64,000 nucleotides of DNA. It comes from an uncultured Bacteroides sp. GTDB taxonomy: Bacteria; Bacteroidota; Bacteroidia; Bacteroidales; Bacteroidaceae. Positions 25,244-34,383 of this stretch are shown one piece after another (position 1 is the first letter of the stretch; every line of letters starts with the position of its first letter). Where the stretch lies: positions 1 to 64,000 of the forward strand of contig CANSEY010000012.1 in the NCBI GenBank assembly GCA_947646015.1. Reading direction: 5' to 3'. The notes under the pieces are model-generated. The model ran no database searches and was not told the DNA's origin. It saw only the letters and a program-made list of their open reading frames with translations. A program made the translations under genes and the position numbers.

Positions 25244-25876
25244 TTATTTTTTCGTTTCCGTGTCGTCGTTCTTTCTTTTCGGTTCCTTTTTGGCAAGGAG
25301 CACTATATTATATACATAGTCCGTCATCCACTGTTCCGAATAGCCCAGACGTTCCTTGTACTGGCGGACAGTCGCCGCAGTCTTGTGCACATCATCAGCC
25401 TTCCACACCGTCTTCGTACAAACATCGTGTACCGTCTTCTGCGTCATCCCGTAAAGCGCCTTCTTGAATATAGACGGCATACGGAACTTCCATTGCATCA
25501 GATTTCCCATCAGCATCATCAAATCGTTGGAAAACCCTTGATACATAAACAGATACGACTGAATATCATTCTGCGTACGGCAATTACGCTTCACGGAGCT
25601 GTCGATCTCCTTAAAGAAACTTTCATTCAGTCCGTAGTCCTGCATCAGCATTTTGCGTGAAGCCGACTTTTCTGCCAGTCCCAGCTTACCTCCCTGCGTA
25701 GGAATCTTGAACAAACGTTTGAAGTTAGCCACATCCGGTAAAAAGCGGATGTTGGTAATACCTAAGTTAGTAGCGATGACTGACTGGAAATAAACCCGGG
25801 TCAGTGATATGAAATCTTCTACATTGCCGACTTTTGTTTCATCGGATTTCTTTTTGAATAAACCAAATAAGCCCAT
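25244..25876 (-). CDS. Conserved hypothetical protein, cytoplasmic
   Basis: A 210-residue protein that I do not recognise. It begins MGLFGLFKKKSDETK, has no signal peptide or membrane segment, is rich in basic and aromatic residues (for example SFFKEIDSSVKRNC and MMLMGNLMQWKFRMPS), and ends in a charged tail (KKEPKRKNDDTETKK). It is transcribed away from the AGCS symporter gene with an 88-bp gap and has its own terminator. It is a real gene judging by length, codon use and terminator. Confidence 0.72.
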   Translation of the reverse strand: MGLFGLFKKKSDETKVGNVEDFISLTRVYFQSVIATNLGITNIRFLPDVANFKRLFKIPTQGGKLGLAEKSASRKMLMQDYGLNESFFKEIDSSVKRNCRTQNDIQSYLFMYQGFSNDLMMLMGNLMQWKFRMPSIFKKALYGMTQKTVHDVCTKTVWKADDVHKTAATVRQYKERLGYSEQWMTDYVYNIVLLAKKEPKRKNDDTETKK

Positions 25877-25964
25877 CGTTATATTTACTATTTTATAATT
25901 TACAATTTACAAATCGTGTGTGGAGATTTTAATGAGCCGCAAAGGTACGAAAAAGTGTTGGTTT

Positions 25965-27353
25965 TCACCAACATTCCAAGTCCTTTTCGATGTCCGGCAT
26001 GGTCTCTTTCCTGAAAACAGGACTTTGGATGCCCGCTTTCTTCTGGGCACGATAGTCCGAGAGCAGGCGGATGGCATACTTTCCGAGAAAGATAATGGCG
26101 ATCAGGTTGCAGACAGCCATCAGAGCCATCGTGATGTCCGCCAGACTCCATACCAAATCGAGTGTGGCGACAGACCCGAAAAGTACCATGCCGCTGACCA
26201 ATATCCGGTAGGTGTGGAGCACCCATTTCTTTGCGGTGATGAAACGGATATTCGCTTCGCCGTAATAATAATTTCCCAAGATACTGCTGAATGCGAAGAA
26301 GAACAGCGCTACGGCAACAAAGATGCTTCCGGAAGCACCGATCTCATTCGTGAGCGCCTGTTGGGTCAGTTGCACCCCATTGGAGGAACCGTCCAAAGGA
26401 GCACCGCTGAAAAGAATGATAAATGCCGTACAGGTGCAAATTAATAAAGTATCAGTAAATACTGCCAGCGTCTGTATCAACCCCTGTTTGACAGGATGAG
26501 TGACGTTGGCCGTCGCTGCTGCATTCGGAGCCGAACCCATACCGGCCTCATTGCTGAATAATCCGCGCTTGATACCCTGCATCAGCGCCATGCCGACACC
26601 TCCGCCCAATGCCTGTTCCCAGCCGAAGGCATGGCTGATGATGAGAGATATCACTTCCGGCAGATGCGTGATATTAAGTAATACGATGACCAGTGCCAGA
26701 CCTACATATCCTAATGCCATAATCGGGACGATAATGCTGCTTACACGCGCTATCCAGCGGATACCACCGAAGATGATGACAAGAGTCAGAGCGGTAAGCA
26801 CTCCTCCCAACACCATATGATTGAATCCGAACGCATGTTCGGCAGCAGCACAAATCGTATTGCTCTGTACCGAATTGAAAGCAAAACCGAAAGTAATGCT
26901 GATGAGCACAGCGAAAAGCATCCCCATCCACGGCTGTTTCAATCCCTTCTTCATATAATAAGCCGGGCCTCCGACAAAAGAGTCCTTCCCGCGTATCTTA
27001 TATAACTGTGCCAGGGTAGATTCGATAAAAGCGCTCGAAGCTCCCAGCAGGGCGATCGCCCACATCCAGAAAACAGCTCCCGGTCCGCCGATGGCGATGG
27101 CGGTGGCCACCCCTGCCAAGTTGCCCGTACCCACACGGCTGGCAATCGTAATAGCGAATGCCTGAAAAGATGAAACATGTTTCTCGCCCTGTTTTCCTTT
27201 TCCGGCGGACTCGCTGAGTAATATAATCATTTCGCGAAGCATACGGAACTGTACGAACCGCGTTCGGATGCTGAACCAGACGGCACAGCCCAGTAACATG
27301 ATAATCAGGATGTATGTCCAGAGTATATCATTTATTTCATTGATAAAGTTCAT
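25965..27353 (-). CDS. AGCS family alanine/glycine:sodium symporter
   Basis: A 462-residue inner-membrane transporter with about eleven helices. GTGNLAGVATAIAIGGPGAVFWMW and NEAGMGSAPNAAATA (both split by helix boundaries) are hallmark segments of the alanine/glycine:cation symporter family. It would import small neutral amino acids with sodium. The AlbA_2 gene ends 34 bp upstream on the same strand, so both may share a transcript. Confidence 0.93.
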   Translation of the reverse strand: MNFINEINDILWTYILIIMLLGCAVWFSIRTRFVQFRMLREMIILLSESAGKGKQGEKHVSSFQAFAITIASRVGTGNLAGVATAIAIGGPGAVFWMWAIALLGASSAFIESTLAQLYKIRGKDSFVGGPAYYMKKGLKQPWMGMLFAVLISITFGFAFNSVQSNTICAAAEHAFGFNHMVLGGVLTALTLVIIFGGIRWIARVSSIIVPIMALGYVGLALVIVLLNITHLPEVISLIISHAFGWEQALGGGVGMALMQGIKRGLFSNEAGMGSAPNAAATANVTHPVKQGLIQTLAVFTDTLLICTCTAFIILFSGAPLDGSSNGVQLTQQALTNEIGASGSIFVAVALFFFAFSSILGNYYYGEANIRFITAKKWVLHTYRILVSGMVLFGSVATLDLVWSLADITMALMAVCNLIAIIFLGKYAIRLLSDYRAQKKAGIQSPVFRKETMPDIEKDLECW

Positions 27354-27387
27354 AGTTAGGTTTTTGAAAAGAGTAAATCGTAATATA

Positions 27388-28035
27388 TCACTCGTTTTTC
27401 ATTCGGAAATAAAATTTATGATTTTCGAATACGGGCTCTACTATATCATACCGAACAAATTTGGCAAGCAGATGTTCGGCGGCACGTCGGGAAATACCGG
27501 TCTGCCGGCAATACCGGTTGAGCGAAAGCAGCGTTCCCTGTTCCAACAGGTCGAGCAGGAGTTGTTCGCGTTCCGTATAGCGGATCAGTTCTCCCCGCGG
27601 GCTGTCGCTTTGTTGCCATACACGCAGGTGGATAGGGGTAGCCAGTATATTCTCATCCTTGATACGGAGATAAGCGAGAGCTTTTCCGTTTTCGTCTTTC
27701 GCATAGACAGGCTTATGCGGACTCTCTTCGATGGTGGCCACTAATACCTGTTTGCCCTCCACTATATATGTTTGTAAAGTATAATCTATCTCCGGGATGC
27801 AATAAAGTTGTGCGGCCGCTTCGATCATATATTTTTCCTCTTCGGATCGTACGCCGGCTATTCGTCCATTGTCTTTCACGCCGATTAATAGCCGCCCTCC
27901 GTCGGTATTGGCAAAAGCCGACAGCGTTTTGGCAATCTTGCGTGCGTCGGAAATTTCGAATTTGAAGTCCTGTTGCTGATGCTCTCCTTCAGCTATCAAA
28001 GTATGTATGTAATCCGTATCTGTAAGCGTTTTCAT
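27388..28035 (-). CDS. AlbA_2/Schlafen-like domain protein with winged-helix C-terminus
   Basis: A 215-residue protein. Residues about 10-130 form an AlbA_2 domain (EHQQQDFKFEISDARKIAKTLSAFANTDGGRLLIGV, with the conserved FANTDGG). The remainder looks like a helix-turn-helix domain (NRYCRQTGISRRAAEHLLAKFV). Related proteins are putative ATP- or nucleic acid-binding regulators. A TACCTTTG -7 box lies 5 nt before the ATG, so the mRNA may be leaderless. Confidence 0.85.
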   Translation of the reverse strand: MKTLTDTDYIHTLIAEGEHQQQDFKFEISDARKIAKTLSAFANTDGGRLLIGVKDNGRIAGVRSEEEKYMIEAAAQLYCIPEIDYTLQTYIVEGKQVLVATIEESPHKPVYAKDENGKALAYLRIKDENILATPIHLRVWQQSDSPRGELIRYTEREQLLLDLLEQGTLLSLNRYCRQTGISRRAAEHLLAKFVRYDIVEPVFENHKFYFRMKNE

Positions 28036-28040
28036 GGCTA

Positions 28041-28048
28041 CAAAGGTA
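28041..28048 (-). promoter_or_regulatory. -7 promoter box 5 nt before the AlbA_2 start
   Basis: TACCTTTG on the minus strand, then TAGCC and ATG. No TTTG -33 element is evident. Confidence 0.5.
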
Positions 28049-28141
28049 GGGAAAAATGGTGAAAAGCCCTTTTTTTAGCTTATTTTCGCAGATAAATTCA
28101 AAAAAAATATTGTTTTTATGCGTTTATTTCGGGAAACAGTG

Positions 28142-28149
28142 TATTTTTG
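28142..28149 (+). promoter_or_regulatory. -7 promoter box for the histone H1-like gene
   Basis: TATTTTTG, 33 bp before the ATG at 28183; the predicted leader is about 29 nt. Confidence 0.5.
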
Positions 28150-28182
28150 CGACACATTATTAACGAAAAAAATAAAAGGATT

Positions 28183-28359
28183 ATGAAAGAATTGGTAGAA
28201 AAAGTAGCAGCTCTGTATGCTGACTTCTCAAAAGATGCTAACGCTCAGATTGAAAACGGTAACAAAGCAGCAGGAACTCGTGCTCGTAAGGCTTCTTTGG
28301 AAATCGAAAAAGCAATGAAAGAATTCCGTAAAGCATCTTTGGAAGCTTCTAAAAACTAA
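28183..28359 (+). CDS. Histone H1-like protein (Hc1 type)
   Basis: A 58-residue, lysine- and alanine-rich helical protein (MKELVEKVAALYADF; GTRARKASLEIEKAMKEFRKAS split across the helix). It matches the small histone H1-like Hc1 proteins of Bacteroidetes that bind DNA non-specifically and may compact the nucleoid. The start follows a good -7 box, and a strong terminator closes the gene, so it is a single-gene unit. Codon use is that of a highly expressed gene. Confidence 0.88.
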   Translation: MKELVEKVAALYADFSKDANAQIENGNKAAGTRARKASLEIEKAMKEFRKASLEASKN

Positions 28360-28390
28360 GAAATAGAAGTCTACTAAGATATCAGGAAAA

Positions 28391-28426
28391 AAGAAGAGGA
28401 TGTGTCGTGAGATGCATCCTCTTCTT
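28391..28426 (+). terminator. Terminator of the histone H1-like gene
   Basis: AAGAAGAGGATG (28391-28402) pairs perfectly with CATCCTCTTCTT (28415-28426) over a 12-nt loop, followed by CTATTATATA. Confidence 0.8.
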
Positions 28427-28429
28427 CTA

Positions 28430-29200
28430 TTATATACTTACTTCTCTTTTCTGAAATCCGAAATTCGGATGAATGTGCTATTTTTAAGGTTGCATTGAAA
28501 AACAGTTGCTCTAAAAATAACGAACCAGAGAAAAATCTGCATAAATAAATGCAATAATATACGAAAAAAAAACATTCTTTGCATGAAACTACATGAAATA
28601 TACACCTTTTCAAAACAAAAAAGTATCTTTTGGTTTTAAACCAAGGGGGTGTTTCTTTAAAACCAACGCCTCCTTCCTCACCGACCAACCTGTTTTCCGT
28701 CGGTAAGGGAGACCTGAAAAAGCTGTTTTTGCTTAATTTTCTTCTAATTGATCCATAAATACCGGGAAAATAAAAGTGTCATTCGGAACTGTTTTTCTTC
28801 AGTAAGCGATCAGAATGATCAGTGAAAAAGAATTATACTTCTGATTTGACCGATAAACTCTTTGAATAGTAAAAAAGAGGAATCCTGTATTTGTGAATGA
28901 TGGCATTTTTATGCCTTTCTTTAAAGTGGGATACAATTATGCCCTTCTTTCACTGTTTAAATATTCCTTTTTTAAGAAAGGTCCTTTTTTAGTGATCAAT
29001 AGATGTCGCTATATGTGAAAAGTTATTCATGGTAATTTGAATAAATGAACTCAATCTTTCCCTATTTGTTGTTTCGTTTTTCGGTGATACTGATTTTCGG
29101 AGTGTCTTATTCTGAAAATTGGTCGTGTATATGCGTATTAGGCAATTATAGTTGCTGAAATATGTGTATATTTATTGTGTAATATTTAATACTGAGTACA
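28430..29200. other. Gene-free A/T-rich region before the recombinase gene
   Basis: About 770 bp with no convincing gene. It holds a perfect 11-bp inverted repeat (TTGGTTTTAAA 28630-28640, TTTAAAACCAA 28656-28666) with a G-rich loop, and a 6-bp hairpin ACCGAC/GTCGGT (28680-28685, 28699-28704). No clear promoter for the recombinase could be placed. Confidence 0.55.
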
Positions 29201-30139
29201 ATGTTAAAAGTAGTAGCATTTATGAAGCAAGTAGCCGAAGAGCTACGGATGGGGGGAAACTTTGGTACGGCGCACGTATATCGCAGCAGCACCAATGCCA
29301 TCATTGCTTATTGTGGGGAAGGGGATTTTTCTTTTGACGAGGTCACCCCGGAGTGGTTGAAAGGTTTCGAGATACACCTTCGTGGGAAGGGATGTAGCTG
29401 GAACACCGTTTCCACTTATCTAAGAACATTTCGTGCGGTGTACAATCGTGCCGTCAACAGTAGGATGGTCGTTTATACGCCCCATCTGTTCCGCTCTGTT
29501 TATACGGGCACGCGTGCGGACCATAAGAGGGCATTGTGTGATGAAGATATGAAGAAGGTATTCACCAGACTGCCTTCATCTTCCGCCATACCTCTTGCCG
29601 TGAGGCGTGCGCAGGACATGTTCGTGCTGATGTTCTTGCTTCGTGGTCTGCCGTTTGTCGATCTCGCTTATCTGCGCAAAAGTGATTTAAGAGATAATGT
29701 GATCATTTACCGCAGGCGGAAGACAGGCCGGCCCTTGTCGGTGACGCTTACTCCGGAAGCGCTCGAACTATTAAAGAAGTATATGAACCGCGACAGCCAT
29801 TCGCCTTATCTCTTTCCGCTGTTGAAAAGCGGAGAGGGAACAAAGGAGGCTTACCGGGAATATCAGTTGGCATTGCGCAGCTTCAACCAGCAGCTCACGC
29901 TCTTGGGGAAGGTATTGGGACTGAACGATAGACTGAGTTCATACACCGCCCGCCATACATGGGCTACAACAGCCTATTATTGCGAAATTCACCCGGGTAT
30001 TATCTCCGAAGCTATGGGGCACTCGTCCATCAAGGTGACCGAGACTTATCTAAAACCTTTCCGTAATAAGAAAATTGATGAGGCTAATAATCAGATTATT
30101 GATTTTGTAAAACATTCAATAGCTGGAGTAGTAGCTTGA
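29201..30139 (+). CDS. Tyrosine recombinase, likely inverting the adjacent promoter
   Basis: A 312-residue integrase-family enzyme. A SAM-like N-terminal domain covers about 1-105. Catalytic landmarks are Arg in FLLRGLPFVDL, Lys in RRRKTGRPL, SYTARHTWAT and GHSSIKVTETYL with the nucleophilic tyrosine near residue 285. The usual HxxR histidine is a tyrosine here, which is common in Bacteroides relatives. Its stop is 10 bp from the left inverted repeat of a 302-bp invertible segment, so it probably catalyses that inversion. The start at 29201 was taken as the first ATG in frame. Confidence 0.92.
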   Translation: MLKVVAFMKQVAEELRMGGNFGTAHVYRSSTNAIIAYCGEGDFSFDEVTPEWLKGFEIHLRGKGCSWNTVSTYLRTFRAVYNRAVNSRMVVYTPHLFRSVYTGTRADHKRALCDEDMKKVFTRLPSSSAIPLAVRRAQDMFVLMFLLRGLPFVDLAYLRKSDLRDNVIIYRRRKTGRPLSVTLTPEALELLKKYMNRDSHSPYLFPLLKSGEGTKEAYREYQLALRSFNQQLTLLGKVLGLNDRLSSYTARHTWATTAYYCEIHPGIISEAMGHSSIKVTETYLKPFRNKKIDEANNQIIDFVKHSIAGVVA

Positions 30140-30149
30140 AAATGAATCT

Positions 30150-30451
30150 GTTACTTTCTAGGTAACGGAGCTAAATAGCGTTGCAAAGATGGATATATTT
30201 TGGAAAACATGCAAACAAAAAAGATATTTTTTCTGATAAACTACTAAAAAAAGAGAAATAATACGATAAAACAACGGATTTCTTTCTGTTAGGGACCTGT
30301 TAACCTCTGATCAAGATACAAAGAATTTCCTCCCCTCTGCCGCATGTCTGAAGCAGGGGTAAATATGTTTCACTGTAAAATAGTCCGGTTTTTCATATAG
30401 ATAGCTCCACAGGAGTCAGGACAAAGGTTTACCCGTTACCTAGAAAGTAAC
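30150..30451. promoter_or_regulatory. Invertible promoter segment (apparently OFF for the surface protein)
   Basis: Perfect 19-bp inverted repeats, CCGTTACCTAGAAAGTAAC at 30433-30451 and its reverse complement at 30150-30168, flank 264 bp. Inside, the only good promoter reads leftward (see 30184-30215), away from the surface protein gene. Inversion would point it at 30633. This is the standard layout of phase-variable promoters in Bacteroides. Confidence 0.88.
30184..30215 (-). promoter_or_regulatory. Promoter inside the invertible segment, facing left
   Basis: On the minus strand TTTG (30212-30215), 20 bp, then CATCTTTG (30184-30191), seven of eight bases of TAnnTTTG. Transcription would start about 10 bp inside the left repeat and run into the recombinase 3' end. 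No comparable rightward promoter was found in the segment. Confidence 0.65.
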
Positions 30452-30632
30452 GGGTAAAGGCTGTTTGGCCTGTATGCTTCATAGTGTATTATATAAGGGA
30501 AATAAAGGTTGAATGAATTAAGAAAAGGAGGTCGCACGAGAAATGAACGGAACAACACATGGGATTTAAAATCAAAAGTGAGAAATTATATTTTTATTAT
30601 TTTTTTAATTTATAAATTAAAAGTTTTTTATT
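30452..30632 (+). other. Leader of the phase-variable surface protein
   Basis: About 180 bp between the right inverted repeat and the ATG. The last 60 bp are almost only A and T, as in leaders of strongly expressed Bacteroides genes. A purine-rich AAGGAGG (30524-30530) lies too far upstream to serve the ATG at 30633. Confidence 0.5.
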
Positions 30633-33600
30633 ATGAACAAAAAGTTTTTAAATGCTGTCCTGTTTGGAGCGCTGATAGCGTCCTCGGCAGGTACATTTAC
30701 TTCTTGTAAAGACTACGATGACGACATCAAGAGTCTGCAGGAACAAATTGACAAAAGCGGAAGCACCGTTGGCGATCTTCAGACTCAGCTGACAACGCTG
30801 AAGAGTGCTGCAGAAGCTGCACAGGCTGCTGCTGATGCTGCAAAGACAGCTGCTGCAGAAGCTAAGACTGCCGCAGAAGCTGCAAAAACTGCCGGCGACC
30901 AGGCTGCTGCCGATGCTGCTACAGCGAAAGCGCTGGCAGAAGAAGCGAAAGCTGCCGCTGCGCAAGCAAAAGCAGATGCGATAGCGGAAGCCGCAACACA
31001 GGTTGAAGCATTGAGAAATTCAATGCAGGCTGCTATTGACAACAAACTGGATGTGACAGTACACGAAGCTGCTGTAAAAGCACTCGGTGCTCAGATTGAA
31101 GGTATAGAAACAGGTTTGAGCAATCTTGCTAACGGAGCAGTGAAAGAAAATACTGAAGCGATCAAAAATGCTCAGGATGCTATCGAAACGTTGATTACAG
31201 CAGATAAAGACTTGCAGACTCAGCTCGACGCTTTGAAACTTTATGCAGAAGGTGTAAAAGATATAGCTGACGCTAACAAGGAAGATATCGCGGCAGCGCA
31301 GGAAGCTATTGAAGCTGCACAGGATGAGATTAAGAAACTTTGGGATGAAATCAACGGTGAAGGCGGTCTGAAAGCTTTGATCGGTGAGAATAAATCTGCC
31401 ATTGAAGCGCTGAAGAACTCTACAGCTCAGGATATTGCTGACCTCGAAGATAAGATCAACGATGAGCTGGATGCTATCAAATCGGATATCTCAGGTATTC
31501 AGGGTGACATCAGAACCATCAACAGCCAGATTATTACTATCAACGCTGACTTGGTGAGCCTGCACACTTTAATGACTTGCCGTCTGACAAGCATCACGTT
31601 TGCTCCCGACTATATCGTAGACGGTGTGGAAGCGATCAAGTTCAACTCATTGAAATATGCTCCGATGGGAAGCGGTGAAAATGCTGCTATTCCTACGAAT
31701 TATAGTATTTCTACAGCTGCTTTGGCAACTGCAAGCTACCACTTCAACCCAGCTAGCTTCAAGTTGGGCAATGCTGACTATAGCTACTTGGATCGTAGCG
31801 CTACAGTGATCAACACTCGCGCGGCTGCCAGCCAGTGGGTTCAGATCAGCGGTACTCCGGTTGCTAACGCTGCAACAGGAACAGTGGACTTCAAACTGCT
31901 TCGTCTTAACGTTCATTCTACTCAGCCGGCAGAAGATAAAGTAAACATGGTTGCTTTGCAGGCTACTCTGAAGGGTGATGCTGTAGACAAAGACGAGACT
32001 AACGTAGTGGTTACTTCTCCGTATGTATCTATCTATGATGACGTACTGGCTGAACCGGACGTTCGCATCTCTGACAAAGCTACTTTAGTTTCAGGTGCTG
32101 ACGGTGCTCATTATGCAACTACTTTCACTGCTTGTAAGTCAGAAGCTGTTCGCTATACAACTCCTTACGATCAAGTATTCAACCTGAAAGACCTGGTGGC
32201 TACTTGCTTCGGTAACGGTAATCACAAAGAATTCCCGATCGAAGACTATAAGTTGTCATATAAGTTCTCTGTAGCTTCTTCTGATTACAACATCACTGAA
32301 GGTGAAACTTCAACCAACCAGCAGAAATGGGTGGTATGTAACGACGCTGCGGCAGGTTTGTACCAGGCAGAAGGCTTCAATAAAGAAGCGATCGGTCGTA
32401 CTCCTATCCTGAAAGTGGAATTGGTAGACGAAGCAGGCAATGTAGTACGTCGCGGATTCGTGAAGATCGAATTTGGTGTGACGAAGCAAGATGACCTCGT
32501 AGTAGGTGACAAGGCTTATGACTTGGTAGCTAAATGTACTGAAACAGCTGCTGAATACACTATCACAGAGCAATTCATCCGTGAAAATGTTTACCGCGTT
32601 ATTACTAACGGTAAGGAAACAAGCATGAGCCACGAAGAATTCTGGAACTTGTATGATGCTTCCGGTGCTGTTGCTGTAGTGAAGAAGAACAACCTGTCAC
32701 ACACTATGACTCTGCCGAGAATCGTTGACGGTGATACTTCAGTAGGTACTGCTACGAAGAAGATCGTTTGGTCATTCAATCATGGTGAACTGGGTAAGAT
32801 CGGTGCCGGTGGTTCTCAATTTGTTGCAACTGTAACAGTGAAGAACAAGCTGACTTCTTCTGAATATCCTGCAAGCATCACATTCAAGTTCACAGTAAAC
32901 GTGAAGTTGCCTGAACTTACTTTGGATGCTACTGAAAATGATATTTACTGGACGAAAGATGGTGATGAGTACAAGTACTTCAATGTAAATGTGAGTGTAC
33001 CTAACTCAGTTGCTTCTCCTGCAAGTGATTGCCAGTTCAGAAGAGCATTGACAGAAGCTTACTCTGCTTACACTGTGAAAGGACTTCCGGGTTGCGAATC
33101 TGCTCGTTACAAAGTAATCAAGACTTACTCTAACGGTAACTTGACTTCTCCTGTAATGTCTGGTGTTCAGATCGACGGTAACTATATCACCCTGGATAAG
33201 AGCAATGCTGCTGTGAAGGCTGCGTTGAACAGCGCAAACGGTCTGCAAGCTGTCGTTGCACACATCTACACGATGAGCAATGGCGACGAAGTGACTGTTA
33301 ACGAATTTATGGTTGACTTTATCCGTCCTGTTAACTTGAACATGCCGAGCGGTATTGCAGTAATAGACGCTAAGACTGGCGGTGATGTTGCTGACTTCCA
33401 ATGGAATGGTCTGTTGACTGACTGGAGAAACGAAGCAATTGTAAAAGATAGCTGGTCATGGGTTGAAAATGTTCATTCTTACTGGAAGAGAGTTTGTACT
33501 CCTGAATTCGAATATGTTCAAGGTCACGAAGAAATGGTTACACCGGCTCAGTTGGATGTAGAATATGGTACGATTAAGTTTACTACCACTACTGTGACTA

Positions 33601-34253
33601 CTATGTATACAGGTAAGGCTACTTATAGATACTATAACAGATTGGGTGGATCTACTAAGAAGACTTACACAACTGAAGAGTTCTTGACTCAGGCAGAAGT
33701 TGACGCTTCTCTTGAAGCACAGAAATTAGCTGGATGGCCGTTGATATATCCACATGTTGAATTAGATGGCGATATTATATATACGGAAGTTTCTAAACCT
33801 GCAAGCACTACTATTGAGTACGACTATGTGAAGAGTATCAACTATGTACCGGCAACTTACAAGTGGGTTGAAGGTAACTGGACAATGGTTCCTCACAGAC
33901 ACACTGAAAAGCCTGCATTCGAAGGAACATCTTACGGACAGATCTCAGGATGTTGGGAATGGACGAAGAAAGAGTGGGGCAGACCGGATTGGAATCCTGG
34001 ACAATACTGGTTCTTCTATGGTCCGTTCGGCGATGTAACACTGGATTTGAACAAAGTAACTACAAGCTTGGAATACAACGGTAACAAGTTGCCTGATGGC
34101 GCTACTTTGGTTCAGACTGGTAACACTGTGAAGTATGTGAATGTTAGCTCACCAGTTGGATATACTTATCAGATATTCATTCCTGCTACAGTAAATTACG
34201 GCTGGGGAACTACTTCTTCTACATTGACTATTACAGTTAATCCGAATAACTAA
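30633..34253 (+). CDS. Phase-variable surface (S-layer-like) lipoprotein with coiled-coil N-terminus
   Basis: A 1206-residue lipoprotein: lipobox TFTSC with Cys25, then KDYDDDI. Residues about 30-290 form a long alanine-rich coiled coil (AAEAKTAAEAAKTAG and similar), and the rest is a beta-rich body. Codon use is strongly biased, as for very abundant proteins. Lipid-anchored coiled coil plus recombinase and invertible promoter resembles the phase-variable surface-layer protein BT1927 described in B. thetaiotaomicron; homology to it is my recollection, not a search result. It is followed by an OmpA-family gene. In the sequenced orientation it should be mostly silent. Confidence 0.85.
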   Translation: MNKKFLNAVLFGALIASSAGTFTSCKDYDDDIKSLQEQIDKSGSTVGDLQTQLTTLKSAAEAAQAAADAAKTAAAEAKTAAEAAKTAGDQAAADAATAKALAEEAKAAAAQAKADAIAEAATQVEALRNSMQAAIDNKLDVTVHEAAVKALGAQIEGIETGLSNLANGAVKENTEAIKNAQDAIETLITADKDLQTQLDALKLYAEGVKDIADANKEDIAAAQEAIEAAQDEIKKLWDEINGEGGLKALIGENKSAIEALKNSTAQDIADLEDKINDELDAIKSDISGIQGDIRTINSQIITINADLVSLHTLMTCRLTSITFAPDYIVDGVEAIKFNSLKYAPMGSGENAAIPTNYSISTAALATASYHFNPASFKLGNADYSYLDRSATVINTRAAASQWVQISGTPVANAATGTVDFKLLRLNVHSTQPAEDKVNMVALQATLKGDAVDKDETNVVVTSPYVSIYDDVLAEPDVRISDKATLVSGADGAHYATTFTACKSEAVRYTTPYDQVFNLKDLVATCFGNGNHKEFPIEDYKLSYKFSVASSDYNITEGETSTNQQKWVVCNDAAAGLYQAEGFNKEAIGRTPILKVELVDEAGNVVRRGFVKIEFGVTKQDDLVVGDKAYDLVAKCTETAAEYTITEQFIRENVYRVITNGKETSMSHEEFWNLYDASGAVAVVKKNNLSHTMTLPRIVDGDTSVGTATKKIVWSFNHGELGKIGAGGSQFVATVTVKNKLTSSEYPASITFKFTVNVKLPELTLDATENDIYWTKDGDEYKYFNVNVSVPNSVASPASDCQFRRALTEAYSAYTVKGLPGCESARYKVIKTYSNGNLTSPVMSGVQIDGNYITLDKSNAAVKAALNSANGLQAVVAHIYTMSNGDEVTVNEFMVDFIRPVNLNMPSGIAVIDAKTGGDVADFQWNGLLTDWRNEAIVKDSWSWVENVHSYWKRVCTPEFEYVQGHEEMVTPAQLDVEYGTIKFTTTTVTTMYTGKATYRYYNRLGGSTKKTYTTEEFLTQAEVDASLEAQKLAGWPLIYPHVELDGDIIYTEVSKPASTTIEYDYVKSINYVPATYKWVEGNWTMVPHRHTEKPAFEGTSYGQISGCWEWTKKEWGRPDWNPGQYWFFYGPFGDVTLDLNKVTTSLEYNGNKLPDGATLVQTGNTVKYVNVSSPVGYTYQIFIPATVNYGWGTTSSTLTITVNPNN

Positions 34254-34292
34254 GAATCGCAAATGTCAATGAATTCTTAGACATTCAATAAC

Positions 34293-34327
34293 AAAAGGGT
34301 GCTCTAATCAGAAAAGGGCACCCTTTT
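34293..34327 (+). terminator. Hairpin between the surface protein and OmpA-family genes
   Basis: AAAAGGGTGC (34293-34302) pairs with GCACCCTTTT (34318-34327) over 15 nt. The tail is CACCATAAC, poor in T, so it may only partly terminate and set the ratio of the two products. Confidence 0.55.
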
Positions 34328-34383
34328 CACCATAACAAGTACATTCTGCATACTCTGTGATAAGACATAAAATATATAAAATT

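Noticed and set aside
28430-29200. Possible remnant of a mobile element beside the recombinase
   Set aside because: No transposase or integrase fragments, target duplications or tRNA end were found; the recombinase is better explained by the adjacent invertible promoter.
30509-30709. 66-residue ORF with an AGGAGG-like sequence before the surface protein
   Set aside because: Overlaps the start of the surface protein in another frame; composition is that of an A/T-rich leader. Shine-Dalgarno sites are not a reliable signal in Bacteroides.
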